DNA of 64,000 nucleotides from Burkholderiaceae bacterium (GCA_019232795.1 JAFANH010000027.1:62001-126000); one strand, 5' to 3'; counted from the stretch's first letter, positions 53,643-63,038 are shown. Numbers and translations: made by a program. Notes: generated from the sequence alone by a model not told the origin.

Positions 53643-54629
53643 ATGCCGCGCTACAGTCGCAGTTTCCGCCAGTGGTCATCCGAACGCGATGCCCTTGCCT
53701 GGGGCAGAAAGGGAGTGCTTTGCCTGCTCGGCACCCTGTTCGCTGCGGCATTATTGCAGTCTGCGGCGGCGCAGCAGGCCAGCCAAACGGCCATGTCAAG
53801 CGAGGGCAGTGCGCGGCAGATTACCTGGGTGTTGATGAATTGGCCGCCGTTCTACATGGCCAAAGACGACAGGTCGGCGCAGTCGTTGAAGCAACGCGGC
53901 GAGGGCGCAGCCGAGCGCATGATAGCCGAACTGATTGCGCACCTGCCCGGCTACCAGCACAGTTTCGAAGTGTCCAACATGCAGCATGTCTGGGCCGGCT
54001 TCGAGGCCGGGCGCAATTACTGTTACATGTCCGCGGCACGTACGCCGGCCCATGAAAAAGTCGCTTACCTGACTCCGCTCACGCTGGCGCCAATGGCGGC
54101 GTTGGTCGTGCGCAGCGATCGCCGCGCAGCCATGAAGCTGTCGGAAAAAACCGTATCGCTGAAAGGCTTGCTGACCGCGCGCAAGGATCTTGCAGGCTAT
54201 ATGGCAGAGGGGCGCAGCTATGGCCAGGAGATCGAATCCTTTCTCGGCGGCGGCGACTACAATGTGCGCCGTTTTCCAGTGCGCGAGCAGTTCGACCTGA
54301 TGCGCCAACTCGACCTCGGTCGGACCGACTATATTTTTGAATTTCCACCGGTGGTCGAGTACGCGCAGCGGCGTACACCATTTCAACACACCTTCGATGT
54401 GATCCCGTTTGACGATCTGCCACCGCTGATGACAGTGTATGTCGCCTGCACGCGCAATGCCTGGGGCCGGGATGTCATTGCCGACGTGGCCGTGGCCGTG
54501 AAGGACGCCGCGCGGGGGGCGGTGTTTCGCAATGCGCTCAAGAGGTGGCTGTCGCCGGAGTTGCTGCGCCTGGATGGCGGCGACATGGACCGGTTTTACG
54601 ACGCGCTTGCAGGCGGCAAGCTGCCATGA
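53643..54629 (+). CDS. Periplasmic solute-binding-like protein, TIGR02285 family
   Basis: A GGGGGACAG ribosome binding site precedes the ATG at 53643, giving 328 residues; the frame is open far upstream only because of overlap with the preceding gene. A signal peptide ends near LLQSAAAQQAS. The mature start ITWVLMNWPPFYM is the hallmark of the family-3-like TIGR02285 proteins, and the later CYMSAARTPAHEKVAYLTPLTLAP and YIFEFPPVVEYA segments agree. These resemble extracellular amino-acid-binding proteins, but no permease is nearby. Its ligand is unknown. Confidence 0.8.
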   Translation: MPRYSRSFRQWSSERDALAWGRKGVLCLLGTLFAAALLQSAAAQQASQTAMSSEGSARQITWVLMNWPPFYMAKDDRSAQSLKQRGEGAAERMIAELIAHLPGYQHSFEVSNMQHVWAGFEAGRNYCYMSAARTPAHEKVAYLTPLTLAPMAALVVRSDRRAAMKLSEKTVSLKGLLTARKDLAGYMAEGRSYGQEIESFLGGGDYNVRRFPVREQFDLMRQLDLGRTDYIFEFPPVVEYAQRRTPFQHTFDVIPFDDLPPLMTVYVACTRNAWGRDVIADVAVAVKDAARGAVFRNALKRWLSPELLRLDGGDMDRFYDALAGGKLP

Positions 54630-54636
54630 GTATGTT

Positions 54637-54780
54637 AGAACCTGTTTATGATCTGTAGCGAGCGGCCCTCAGTTACCGCCGCACAGCGCGGAAAAACCGG
54701 AATGTACTGGAGTACATGAGGATTTTGAGCACTGCGTGGCGGTAAATCAGGGCCGCGCAGTAAGATCATAAGCAGGTTCT
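54637..54780. repeat. Long imperfect palindrome, family G (144 bp)
   Basis: AGAACCTGTTTATGATCT at the left is matched by AGATCATAAGCAGGTTCT at the right with one mismatch. The next inner segments GCGGCCCT...TTACCGCC pair with GGCGGTAA...AGGGCCGC, and the centre ATGTACTGGAGTACAT is a small dyad. The right end overlaps the stop codon of the convergent kinase gene by one base, and the left end is 7 bases after the solute-binding gene. It probably serves as a shared terminator. Confidence 0.92.
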
Positions 54781-56141
54781 CAGGCCAGTTTGATCTCGGG
54801 CGCACAGCGCGGCACCGTCAGTGTGAACTTGGTGCCGTGGTTCTCCGCGCTTTCAATCGATATCTTTCCGCCCAGCACCCCGGTGACGAGGTTGTAGACG
54901 ATGGATAAACCCAAACCCGATCCACCTTGGCCCAGCTTGGTGGTGAAGAAAGGGTCGAACACGTGCTTGAGATGGCGCTCGTGGATGCCATTCCCGTCGT
55001 CGGCGAACACGATCTCGGCGTGGTCCGATTCGAGCAGGCGCGTACTCAGGAACATTTTCCCTTCCTTGCGGTTTTCGAAGGCATGCGCGATCGCGTTGGA
55101 AATGAAATTGGTCAGGATCTGCCCCATGGTGCCGGGGTAGCTGTCGAGCACGATGCCGGGCTGCAGTTCCGCATGCAGCGTAAATGGCGTCTTCTTGCAC
55201 ATGGGCTGCAGCGTGACGATGTCCTGTTCCAGCACTTGCTGCAGATCGAATTCGCGGCGCTGGTTGGTGGTCTGGTCGACCGCCACGTTCTTGAAGCTGT
55301 CCACCAGGTCCGAGGTGCGACGCAGGTTGCGCATCAGGATTTCGTTGCCGCTCATGGCATCGTTCAGGAATTGCATGAATTCCGAACGCTTGAGCCGTCC
55401 ATCCTCGACATCGCGCGCCAACGCCGCGGCCTGGCTTTGCAGCGTGCTGGCGACGCTCACGCAATTGCCGACCGGCGTATTCAGTTCGTGCGCCACGCTG
55501 GCGACGATGCCGCCCAAGGCCGCCAGCCGCTCGGCCTCGGCAACCTGGTGCAAGGCTTTTTCCAGGTCGCGGGTGCGCTGCTCGACGCGCGATTCGAGTT
55601 GTTCGTTCAACATGCGCAAGCGCTCTTCGGAGTCGCGCCGGGCGCCGATTTCGGTCGCCAGTTCCAGCGTCAGCGTGGTCAGCACGGCAGTCTTTTCATC
55701 GACTTGCGCGCTCAGCTTATTGCGATGGAATTCCAGTTCCTGGCGCTGCGCGAACAGGTCGCAAAACACGCGCACCTTGCTGCGCAAGACCAGCGGGACG
55801 ATGGGCTTGATCAGGTAATCGACCGCACCGAGTTCGTAGCCTTTGAAAACCTGCTTTTCGGTATGCAGGCCGGCGGTGACGAACAGGATGGGCACGTGGC
55901 GTGTCTTGGGGTTGGCGCGCAGCAGTTCCGCGACTTCGAAGCCGTTCATGCCGGGCATCTGCACGTCGAGCAGGATCAGGGCGAAATCGCGCTTTAGCGT
56001 GAAGCGCAAGGCATCTTCCCCGGAAAGGGCTTTCACTGCTTCCAACTGATACGGCAGATCGGCAAACAGCGCTTCAAGCGCGACAAGGTTTGCAGGCACA
56101 TCATCGACCATCAAGACGGGGATGCTGAACTGTTGCGGCAT
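54780..56141 (-). CDS. Receiver/histidine-kinase hybrid
   Basis: The 453-residue cytoplasmic protein starts with a receiver domain (Asp13-Asp14, Asp59 in LILLDVQMPG, Lys in YLIKP), then a coiled coil (RVEQRTRDLEKALHQVAEAERLAALGG). A HisKA domain with the intact H box SVAHELNTPVGN and a HATPase domain with LTNFISNAIAHA, DDGNGI and GSGLGLSIVYNL follow. It should autophosphorylate and be modulated by its receiver. Its receiver and coiled coil are like those of the hybrid at 32,279, in which the histidine is lost. No partner regulator adjoins it. Confidence 0.9.
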   Translation of the reverse strand: MPQQFSIPVLMVDDVPANLVALEALFADLPYQLEAVKALSGEDALRFTLKRDFALILLDVQMPGMNGFEVAELLRANPKTRHVPILFVTAGLHTEKQVFKGYELGAVDYLIKPIVPLVLRSKVRVFCDLFAQRQELEFHRNKLSAQVDEKTAVLTTLTLELATEIGARRDSEERLRMLNEQLESRVEQRTRDLEKALHQVAEAERLAALGGIVASVAHELNTPVGNCVSVASTLQSQAAALARDVEDGRLKRSEFMQFLNDAMSGNEILMRNLRRTSDLVDSFKNVAVDQTTNQRREFDLQQVLEQDIVTLQPMCKKTPFTLHAELQPGIVLDSYPGTMGQILTNFISNAIAHAFENRKEGKMFLSTRLLESDHAEIVFADDGNGIHERHLKHVFDPFFTTKLGQGGSGLGLSIVYNLVTGVLGGKISIESAENHGTKFTLTVPRCAPEIKLA

Positions 56142-56910
56142 GCGAACCTTTCGAGGCGTTGTGTCGGCGAACGCAAAATAATCGCCGCTCTTTTTTTAAA
56201 AGCAAACATGACATGCGTGACATCGATTGTCAATTTGACGAAATGATACGGAGCTCGCGGCTGATGCAGCGCATCGTGAAAGTGTTGATTGAATCGGACA
56301 CATGCAATCACAACGCGTGTCCGCATTCATCGATAAATCGGCCATGCGTATTCGATGCGAACGGCGGCCGACGGTCCCCCAAAAAGAAAACCAGCAGGGC
56401 CTGATGGTCGGATGGGAAGCACGATGCGTTGTGTTTTCCCGCGTCGCATTTTGGGGCGCGTAAAACGGCAATGGCACGAGCCGATTCCTTGGATCACAGA
56501 CCGCGCCGAAGCCACCCGCGGGATCCGTCGCCGCGCGAGCACGAGTTAGCCGTTTACTACCAAGTTGACTTTTTTGATATTTATTTTCGTAAAAATAGTT
56601 AATTTTTACCTAAAACTTATCTCCAAAATGAAAAATATCTGATTCTGTTTCTTGGTTTGGGGAAACGAATCGTGTAGTATTTCTGTCCGAAAAGGATAAA
56701 TTGCTGGCCGTTTTCATCAAGTTTTCAAACTTGTATCAAATCTGTCGTCAGTGCATCTCCCACCGTTGTTTTCAGGTTGTCTCATTCGCGTGAGCCGACG
56801 CTTGCTGGTGCTTGCCGGTTGATGGGTGGGGTGATCGCTGGCGGGTGGCCGGCATCGGGCAAGACCGAATCTAAAAACATGAAATGCAATAACGTGAAGG
56901 AACTCTGGCA
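56142..56910. other. Intergenic region upstream of the chemoreceptor gene
   Basis: No gene with normal codon use is seen in these 769 bases; short open frames are Arg-rich and overlap one another. The part from about 56,560 to 56,690 is strongly AT-rich, unlike the rest of the window, and is followed by the perfect dyad CAAGTTT-TC-AAACTTG at 56718-56733. The region probably contains the promoter of the chemoreceptor gene. No clear flagellar sigma-28 site was found. Confidence 0.5.
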
Positions 56911-58590
56911 ATGACGATCAAGTTGAAGCTCAGGATTTTGATGCTGGTTACGCTGCTCGCCATCGCAGGCGGCATTGTGGCGACCGCGATCGGATTCAAT
57001 TCAGTCAACAACACGCATGCCGATGCGCATCGGCGCCAGGAACAGGTGCGCGGCATCACGGAAATCAAGGCGAGCCTGTTGGCCACCATGGGACTGGATC
57101 CGGCGACGGAAGACACCAAGCGCATCTTTGCAGAAGCGGAACGCGACATCGCCAAGTGGGCGGAGGTGACGGCTCCTTTATTCCTGATGCCGGCACGTCA
57201 CCAGGCTTTCCAGAACATCGTCGGTGCCTGGAGCGAGTACGACCAAAAGTCGCAGCAACTGATTACACTCGCCGCAACGGATCCCAAGCAGGCCAACGAT
57301 AAAAACACTGAGCTGTACCGCTCGAACTTCCAGCCGATGATGGCGATGGTCGAGCAGCTGGCGGACGAATGCAGCAAGGAAGCAGCGGCCAGTATCGAGC
57401 GCGCGAATAACATGAGCACGTTTGCCGTGCGTGCCGTGGTTGCCATCTTGGCGGTGATTCTGTTGCTGGTGGTCGGCGGCGTCCTGGTGGTTTCGGCGTC
57501 GATCCGCAAGGCGCTGGGTGGAGAGCCCGAATTCGCAGCCAAACTGTGCCAGCGCATTGCCGACGGCGACCTGACTACCGAGATCGTGCTGCAGGACGGC
57601 GACAAGCATAGCCTGCTGGCGGCCATGCACGACATGAAGGACAAACTGACCGTCATCGTGCATGGAATCAAACAGGCTTCCGGAACCATCGCCGTCGGCG
57701 CTTCGGAAATCGCGGTCGGCAACACCGACCTGGCGCAGCGCACCGAAGAACAGGCCGCGTCGCTGGAAGAAACCGCGACCAGCATGGAGCAACTGGCAAG
57801 CGCAGTCGGCAATAATGCCGATAACGCGAAACAAGCCGAAAGCCTGGCAGACTCCGCGCTCGACGTGGCACATCGCGGCGGCGAAGTGGTCAAGCGGGTC
57901 GTGGTGACCATGGACCAAATCTCGGAAAGCTCGGCGAAGATCGGAGAAATCGTCAAGCTCATCGAAAGCATTGCTTTCCAGACGAATATTCTGGCGCTCA
58001 ATGCCGCCGTGGAGGCCGCGCGGGCCGGCGAGCAGGGCCGCGGCTTTGCGGTTGTCGCCAGCGAAGTGCGCAACCTGGCGCAACGCTGCGCCGGCGCCAC
58101 CACCGAGATCAAGTCCCTGATCGAGGAATCGGTATCGCGCGTCGGCAACGGCGGGAAGCTGGTCGCTGAAGCCGGCAGCACCATCGAGGAGATCGTCCAT
58201 TCCGTGATGCGCGTGAACGATATCGTACGCGAAATTTCCTCGGCGTCGAGCGAGCAGCACGACGGTATCACCCAGGTCAACAAGGCCGTCACGCAGATGG
58301 ACGATGTCACCCAGCAGAACGCCGCGCTGGTGGAGGAAGCGTCGGCCGCGGCGCAGTCGATGAGCCATCAGGCCGACATGCTGCGCGATGCGGTCGCCGT
58401 ATTCCGGATGAAGGAAGCCGGCCAGCAGCGCGTGCAAGCCATGGCGCCGGCTGCGGGGGCGGCCGCGGCATCGGGCGGTTTGGCCGTCGTCAAAAGCACA
58501 TCCAGGGCCTTGCCCGACAACCCCGCCCGCAATCCGCGTCTGCCCGCCAGGAAGGTAGTGGGCGGCGAATCCGAGTGGGAAAGTTTTTGA
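56911..58590 (+). CDS. Methyl-accepting chemotaxis protein
   Basis: The 559-residue protein has a transmembrane helix at about residues 10-30, a helical four-helix-bundle-like periplasmic domain and a second helix near residue 170-190 (VRAVVAILAVILLLVVGGVLVV). A HAMP segment and a long signalling domain follow, with the conserved hairpin tip ESIAFQTNILALNAAVEAARAGEQGRGFAVVASEVRNLAQR. The C-terminus ends in EWESF, which resembles the NWETF pentapeptide that tethers the CheR methyltransferase. It is followed by cheW 49 bases later. The signal sensed is unknown. Confidence 0.93.
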   Translation: MTIKLKLRILMLVTLLAIAGGIVATAIGFNSVNNTHADAHRRQEQVRGITEIKASLLATMGLDPATEDTKRIFAEAERDIAKWAEVTAPLFLMPARHQAFQNIVGAWSEYDQKSQQLITLAATDPKQANDKNTELYRSNFQPMMAMVEQLADECSKEAAASIERANNMSTFAVRAVVAILAVILLLVVGGVLVVSASIRKALGGEPEFAAKLCQRIADGDLTTEIVLQDGDKHSLLAAMHDMKDKLTVIVHGIKQASGTIAVGASEIAVGNTDLAQRTEEQAASLEETATSMEQLASAVGNNADNAKQAESLADSALDVAHRGGEVVKRVVVTMDQISESSAKIGEIVKLIESIAFQTNILALNAAVEAARAGEQGRGFAVVASEVRNLAQRCAGATTEIKSLIEESVSRVGNGGKLVAEAGSTIEEIVHSVMRVNDIVREISSASSEQHDGITQVNKAVTQMDDVTQQNAALVEEASAAAQSMSHQADMLRDAVAVFRMKEAGQQRVQAMAPAAGAAAASGGLAVVKSTSRALPDNPARNPRLPARKVVGGESEWESF

Positions 58591-58639
58591 ACCAGTAGCA
58601 GATCTCGTATCAGCAACAACATCGATTGGGAGAAACGAC

Positions 58640-59146
58640 ATGGAACATCAAGTCACAGCATTGAAATCCGCTTCGGCGGGAGATGCGACCGGACAGGTTG
58701 CCGAATACCTGGCTTTCTGCATCGGCCGTGAAGAATACGGCATCGATATCCAGAAGGTGCAGGAGTTGCGCGGTTATGAAAGCGTGACCACGATTCCCAA
58801 TTCGCCGGCCCATCTGAAAGGTGTGGTCAATCTGCGCGGCGTGATCACCCCTATCGTCGACATGCGCATCAAGCTGAACGTCGGCGAGCCGAGCTACGAC
58901 CAGTTCACGGTCGTCATCGTGCTGAGCTTGAACGGAAAACAGGTCGGCATGGTGGTGGACAGCGTGGCAGACGTCATCCGGCTTGAGCCGGAGCAAATCA
59001 AACCCGCGCCCACTCTCGGCAATGCGGTCGATACCGATTACCTGACCGGCATCGCGACCGTGAACGAACGCATGATCATTCTGATGGAAATCGAAAAGCT
59101 GGTTGCCGAAAGCCTGATGAATGTCGATACGCGCCTGGCCGCGTAA
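58640..59146 (+). CDS. cheW: Chemotaxis coupling protein CheW
   Basis: The 168-residue protein contains a single CheW domain: EYLAFCIGREEYGIDIQKVQELRGY, then TTIPNSPAHLKGVVNLRGVITPIVDMRIKL and VVDSVADVIRLEPEQIKP. It links chemoreceptors to CheA. The gene follows the chemoreceptor gene with a GGGAG ribosome binding site. No CheA is present in the window, so this pair is an accessory set rather than the main chemotaxis operon. Confidence 0.95.
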   Translation: MEHQVTALKSASAGDATGQVAEYLAFCIGREEYGIDIQKVQELRGYESVTTIPNSPAHLKGVVNLRGVITPIVDMRIKLNVGEPSYDQFTVVIVLSLNGKQVGMVVDSVADVIRLEPEQIKPAPTLGNAVDTDYLTGIATVNERMIILMEIEKLVAESLMNVDTRLAA

Positions 59147-59169
59147 GGTAAGCGCCTGCCGGTTCTGAA

Positions 59170-59622
59170 TTACTTGTAGGGACTGCCGTCACGGTGCACG
59201 AACCCCGCCTTGGGGTCGGCCACCATGTCTATGTCGGAGTACACACACGTGTCGTCCGGGTGCTTGGTACCGATGTCGAGCACCACGGCGGTGGTCCCGC
59301 TGCGGTTGATCAGGTGATGGCCGTTCGGCGTGTTGGCTGGAAAGGCCGCGCAGTCGCCGCTGCGCATGACTTGCTCACCTTCGTCCGTCACCAGGACGAC
59401 TTCTCCTGAAATCACATAGACGAATTCGTCTTCATGCGTATGCCAATGGCGCTGGCTGGACCAGGTGCCGGGCGGCAAATGACGCAGGTTGACGCCGAAT
59501 TGCGTCAAGCCGCCGGCGTCGCCCAGGCGCTTGGTGAGGCGCTGCCCGGGTTGCTCGGCGAACGGCGCCGGGTAGCTGGTGCCCTGGCGTTCGGGGATGG
59601 CTTGCTGGTCGAGCTTGGGCAT
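59170..59622 (-). CDS. Cupin-domain protein
   Basis: The 150-residue protein has one cupin domain with the metal residues HWHTHEDEFVYVISGE (His/His/Glu) and PNGHHLINRS (the later His), between a Pro-rich N-terminus and a short C-terminal tail. AAGGAG precedes the ATG. Such proteins may be metal-dependent isomerases or dioxygenases, or sugar-binding. It is divergent from fumC, and no further function can be assigned. Confidence 0.85.
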   Translation of the reverse strand: MPKLDQQAIPERQGTSYPAPFAEQPGQRLTKRLGDAGGLTQFGVNLRHLPPGTWSSQRHWHTHEDEFVYVISGEVVLVTDEGEQVMRSGDCAAFPANTPNGHHLINRSGTTAVVLDIGTKHPDDTCVYSDIDMVADPKAGFVHRDGSPYK

Positions 59623-59720
59623 GGATACTCCTTTTCCGCATCTGTAATACGATAGAAGGTCGCGCCCATTTTAGCCTGATCCGTATAGTGTAGTGGCGCG
59701 TCACAATGTGAAGGTGTGCC

Positions 59721-61127
59721 ATGACCAGCTACCGGACCGAAACCGATTCCATGGGCGGCGTCAACGTGCCGGCCGACTGCTATTGGGGCGCGCAAACCCA
59801 GCGCTCGATAGAAAACTTTCCCATCGGCGTGGCGCGCTTCCGCTGGCAAGCGCCCATTATCCGCGCGCTCGGCATCCTGAAAAAAGCCGCGGCGCAGGCC
59901 AACGCCGAACTCGGCGAATTGTCGCCCGAGCTGGCCAGGCTGATCGTGGCGGCGGCCGACGAGGTGATCGCCGGCAAGCTCAACGAGCAGTTCCCCTTGG
60001 TGGTGTTCCAGACCGGCTCCGGCACGCAGTCGAACATGAATGCCAACGAAGTGATCGCCAACCGTGCCATCGAACTCGCAAACGGCGTGCGCGGCAGCAA
60101 GACGCCCGTGCACCCGAACGATCACGTCAACCGCGGCCAGTCTTCCAACGACACGTTTCCCACGGCCATGCACATCGCGGTGGTCGAGCAATTGCACCGC
60201 AAGCTGCTGCCGGCGGTGGAACGCCTGCGTGACACCCTGGCCGAGAAGGCTGAAGCATTCAAGGACGTTGTCAAGACCGGGCGTACCCATTTGCAGGACG
60301 CCACGCCCATTACGCTCGGCCAGGAGATCAGCGCCTGGGTGGCGCAGATCGAATTCGGCCTGCACGCGGTGCGCCAGTGCCGGCCCGGCCTGTACGAACT
60401 CGCCATCGGCGGCACCGCCGTGGGCACGGGCTTGAATGCGCATCCGCGCTTTGGCGAGACGGCGGCCCAGCACATCGCCGCCATCACCGGCTACCCCTTC
60501 CACGCGGCGCCCAACAAATTCTTTGCGCTGTCCGCGCATGACGCGCTGGTGCAGACTTCGGCGGCATTGCGCACCTTGGCCGGCGGCCTCATGAAAATGG
60601 CCAACGACGTGCGCTGGCTGGCCAGCGGCCCGCGCTGCGGCATAGGTGAACTGCAGATCCCGGAAAACGAGCCGGGTTCTTCCATCATGCCGGGCAAGGT
60701 CAACCCCACCCAATGCGAAGCGCTCACCATGGTGTGCGTGCAAGTGTTCGGCAACGACGCCGCCGTCGCCTTCGCCGGCAGCCAGGGTAATTTCCAGCTC
60801 AACGTCTACAAGCCGGTGATGGTGCATAACGTGCTGGAAAGCATGGAGCTGCTGGCCGACGCCTGCGGCGCCTTTGACGCCCATTGCGCGCAAGGGCTGG
60901 AGCCTAACCGCGAACGCATAGACGCCAACCTCAACGCCAACCTGATGCTGGTGACGGCGCTCAACCGCCATATCGGCTACGACAATGCCGCCAAAATCGC
61001 CAAGCGCGCGCACCACGAGGGCATCACCCTGCGCGCGGCGGCGCTGGCGTCGGGGCTGGTGACGGCGGAACAGTATGACGTCTGGATTGTGCCGCTGGAG
61101 ATGACCTATCCGAGCGAAGCTGGCTGA
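59721..61127 (+). CDS. fumC: Class II fumarate hydratase
   Basis: The 468-residue protein matches class II fumarases: opening [65 protein letters not shown], and the fumarase/aspartase signature [16 protein letters not shown]. The catalytic His/Glu region lies in [11 protein letters not shown]. It hydrates fumarate to malate in the citrate cycle without an iron-sulfur cluster. The gene is divergent from the cupin gene, and the GFA protein gene follows 11 bases downstream. Confidence 0.96.
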   Translation: MTSYRTETDSMGGVNVPADCYWGAQTQRSIENFPIGVARFRWQAPIIRALGILKKAAAQANAELGELSPELARLIVAAADEVIAGKLNEQFPLVVFQTGSGTQSNMNANEVIANRAIELANGVRGSKTPVHPNDHVNRGQSSNDTFPTAMHIAVVEQLHRKLLPAVERLRDTLAEKAEAFKDVVKTGRTHLQDATPITLGQEISAWVAQIEFGLHAVRQCRPGLYELAIGGTAVGTGLNAHPRFGETAAQHIAAITGYPFHAAPNKFFALSAHDALVQTSAALRTLAGGLMKMANDVRWLASGPRCGIGELQIPENEPGSSIMPGKVNPTQCEALTMVCVQVFGNDAAVAFAGSQGNFQLNVYKPVMVHNVLESMELLADACGAFDAHCAQGLEPNRERIDANLNANLMLVTALNRHIGYDNAAKIAKRAHHEGITLRAAALASGLVTAEQYDVWIVPLEMTYPSEAG

Positions 61128-61138
61128 AAGGGGCGGCG

Positions 61139-61552
61139 ATGGAGCAAACGTCGGAAGGCCAATGCCTGTGCGGCGCGGTGAAATTTTCCGTGGCGCTGCC
61201 GGCCAGGTGGATCGCCCACTGCCACTGCACGCGCTGCCAGCGCGCGCACGGCGCTGCTTTCGTCACCTGGGTCGGCACCGATGAAACCAGCTCGCGAATC
61301 ATCGACCCCGGGCACAAGCTGACATGGTATGTGTCGGAACTGGGCGGCCATCGCGGCTTTTGCTCGCACTGCGGCTCGCCGATGTTTTTCAAGTCGGAAC
61401 GCTGGGCCGGCGAACTGCATATTGCCCGGGCTTTGTTCACTCAACCTATCGGCGGTGAGCCGAGCGGGCATGCGTTTTACGATACCCATGTGGGGTGGGT
61501 GGAGCTGGGGGATCACTTGCCGAGGAAGCCGGATCCGGCGTCACTCAAATAG
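61139..61552 (+). CDS. GFA family protein (formaldehyde-activating-enzyme-like)
   Basis: The 137-residue protein has the cysteine pattern of the glutathione-dependent formaldehyde-activating enzyme fold: CLCG, HCHCTRCQRAHG, then CSHCGSPMFF, which bind two zinc ions. Most family members act on other substrates or are uncharacterised. It lies 11 bases after fumC and is probably co-transcribed. A stem at its stop codon may end the unit. Confidence 0.88.
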   Translation: MEQTSEGQCLCGAVKFSVALPARWIAHCHCTRCQRAHGAAFVTWVGTDETSSRIIDPGHKLTWYVSELGGHRGFCSHCGSPMFFKSERWAGELHIARALFTQPIGGEPSGHAFYDTHVGWVELGDHLPRKPDPASLK

Positions 61553-61574
61553 GGCGGAAGAGTGTCCTCCGCCC
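61552..61574. terminator. Convergent-gene hairpin
   Basis: GGGCGGA (61552-61558) and TCCGCCC (61568-61574) form a seven-base perfect GC stem beginning on the last base of the GFA stop codon and lying 8 bases before the stop codon of the convergent PEP-CTERM gene. There is no T run, so it may act as a Rho-aided or RNA-stability hairpin. Confidence 0.55.
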
Positions 61575-61582
61575 GCAGCTTG

Positions 61583-62302
61583 TCAGCGGCCTGGTTTCCT
61601 TTTCGCCAGTCCGAGACCGGCAAGCGCTATGCCGAACAAGGCCACGGTCGCAGGCTCGGGTACGTTGGCCGGATCGGTCGAAATACTAACTGAGTCCAAG
61701 GTCATGCCATCTTCATGGAGTGTGGTCCCATCGAAATAGGACAGCCCTGCAAAATTAAATGTTCCCGCCGCCATGAAATTCACGGGTTGCGTTACATCCA
61801 ATCCCGCATTGGGATCTTGGAATATGTTGGTGGCCAATCCATTGAAATCCCAGGTGTTCAAGTAAATGGAATTCCAGTAGCACGTACCGTCGGAACAAAT
61901 CTCGGTATTACCTGAGACCCAATATTCGTTAAAGCCATCGCCTCCCGCATTCCTGTCGACCATGGCCCACGCATCATCGACATCGCCTCCACCCAAATTG
62001 AAGTTCATCGTACTCGTGGTCGCCGACCCGCTCATGGGCGAAGGCGTCGGGGGGAAGTAGATGCCGTATTGCTCGAGATAGGTGCTGCCATCGCCTTCGC
62101 CAACGTTCGTGAACGTTGCAGGATCGACGGTCAATGACGCGCTTACCGTGCTGCCTATCGGGTCGCCATTGCTGTTCCAATCCACGGTCCCGGTGAACGT
62201 GTAGGTGACAGGTGTCGCTACAGCTGCTCCAGTTGCCAGCAATAGACCAAGCATCCCAACGATTTTTTTCGCTTTCCAAAATTCCCACGTACAACCGCCC
62301 AT
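61583..62302 (-). CDS. PEP-CTERM sorting-domain protein
   Basis: The 239-residue protein starts at ATG 62302 with GGAGG at good distance. It has a signal peptide (VGMLGLLLATGAAVATP), a beta-rich region of about 180 residues (TYTFTGTVDWNSNGD...) and the C-terminal sorting signal VPEPATVALFGIALAGLGLAKRK: the VPEP motif, a hydrophobic helix and basic residues. Such proteins are processed by an exosortase and are linked to exopolysaccharide and floc formation. The exosortase is not in the window. Confidence 0.92.
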   Translation of the reverse strand: MGGCTWEFWKAKKIVGMLGLLLATGAAVATPVTYTFTGTVDWNSNGDPIGSTVSASLTVDPATFTNVGEGDGSTYLEQYGIYFPPTPSPMSGSATTSTMNFNLGGGDVDDAWAMVDRNAGGDGFNEYWVSGNTEICSDGTCYWNSIYLNTWDFNGLATNIFQDPNAGLDVTQPVNFMAAGTFNFAGLSYFDGTTLHEDGMTLDSVSISTDPANVPEPATVALFGIALAGLGLAKRKPGR

Positions 62303-62362
62303 CTTTCCTCCAGCCTGAATTCTCGCGAATGATATCGTGAGCAAAATAAAAGATTTCTGCTA

Positions 62363-62378
62363 AGCATGTTGTATGCCA
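62363..62378 (-). promoter_or_regulatory. Candidate sigma-54 promoter of the PEP-CTERM gene
   Basis: On the minus strand the sequence TGGCATACAACATGCT has the -24 GG and -12 GC dinucleotides at the required 12-base distance and matches TGGCA and TGC of the consensus. Transcription would start about 50 bases before the ATG. The same bases overlap the dyad ATGCCA...TGGCAT (62373-62390). Confidence 0.55.
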
Positions 62379-62605
62379 GGAACTTGGCATGATGATTTGG
62401 GGAATGGTTGTTCTAATGAAATCAATGGTTTATGGAAATGTTGCAAGGGCTTTTACACCGGCAGGTCCCGCGGATAAAGCGGATGTGTCAAATATTCCGA
62501 CAACTACATGTGGGGCGATTATTTGAATTACCTGCCTGAGGAACAGCTTCTGTGAGATAACATCGTTTCGATTACGAGCCAGCCATATCGCATTTTCGAA
62601 TACCT

Positions 62606-63007
62606 ATGCCGCCCACTTCTGAACAACTTGCCCGTATATTCTTTGACCGCTATACCGAAAGCTTTTCGGACTTAAGCGGCCAATGCATGGCGCGGTGCTA
62701 TGCATTGCCTTCGGTGATGACGCGAGCCGATGGTTCCAGCTACGCATTTACCGATGAAGAAACGCTGTTGTCTGCCTTGCGCTGGGTAATGCAAGATTAT
62801 GTGGCCCAGGGTGGGGTCGCCTGGCGTTACGAACAGTTGGAGGTGCATGGCTTGGGCCAGAATGGCATGCTTGCCAGCGTGACGTGGATCATGCTGGACC
62901 AACACGCGCAGATACTCAAGCAGTGGCGGCATTCCTATGTGCTTGTGCAAAGTTCAGATGCAGGTGGCGCTTCAGTAAAAATTGTTGCGGCAGTGTACAA
63001 CCGTTGA
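62606..63007 (+). CDS. Hypothetical NTF2/SnoaL-like protein
   Basis: The 133-residue protein starts MPPTSEQLARIFFDRYTES and ends with the antiparallel strands LASVTWIMLDQHAQILKQWRHSYVLVQSS and VKIVAAVYNR. Length and pattern fit an NTF2-like alpha+beta barrel of the SnoaL type. It has no signal peptide. A 303-base gap separates it from the PEP-CTERM gene start, holding the sigma-54 candidate and AT-rich DNA but no gene. It is convergent with the hydrolase gene. Confidence 0.65.
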   Translation: MPPTSEQLARIFFDRYTESFSDLSGQCMARCYALPSVMTRADGSSYAFTDEETLLSALRWVMQDYVAQGGVAWRYEQLEVHGLGQNGMLASVTWIMLDQHAQILKQWRHSYVLVQSSDAGGASVKIVAAVYNR

Positions 63008-63038
63008 ATTTTTCCTGCTGCTTACGGTTCCGTATGAG

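Noticed and set aside
56159-56549. Small plus-strand frames in the gap before the chemoreceptor gene
   Set aside because: They overlap in different frames, are Arg/Ser-rich, and have no start signals; no evidence for a gene.
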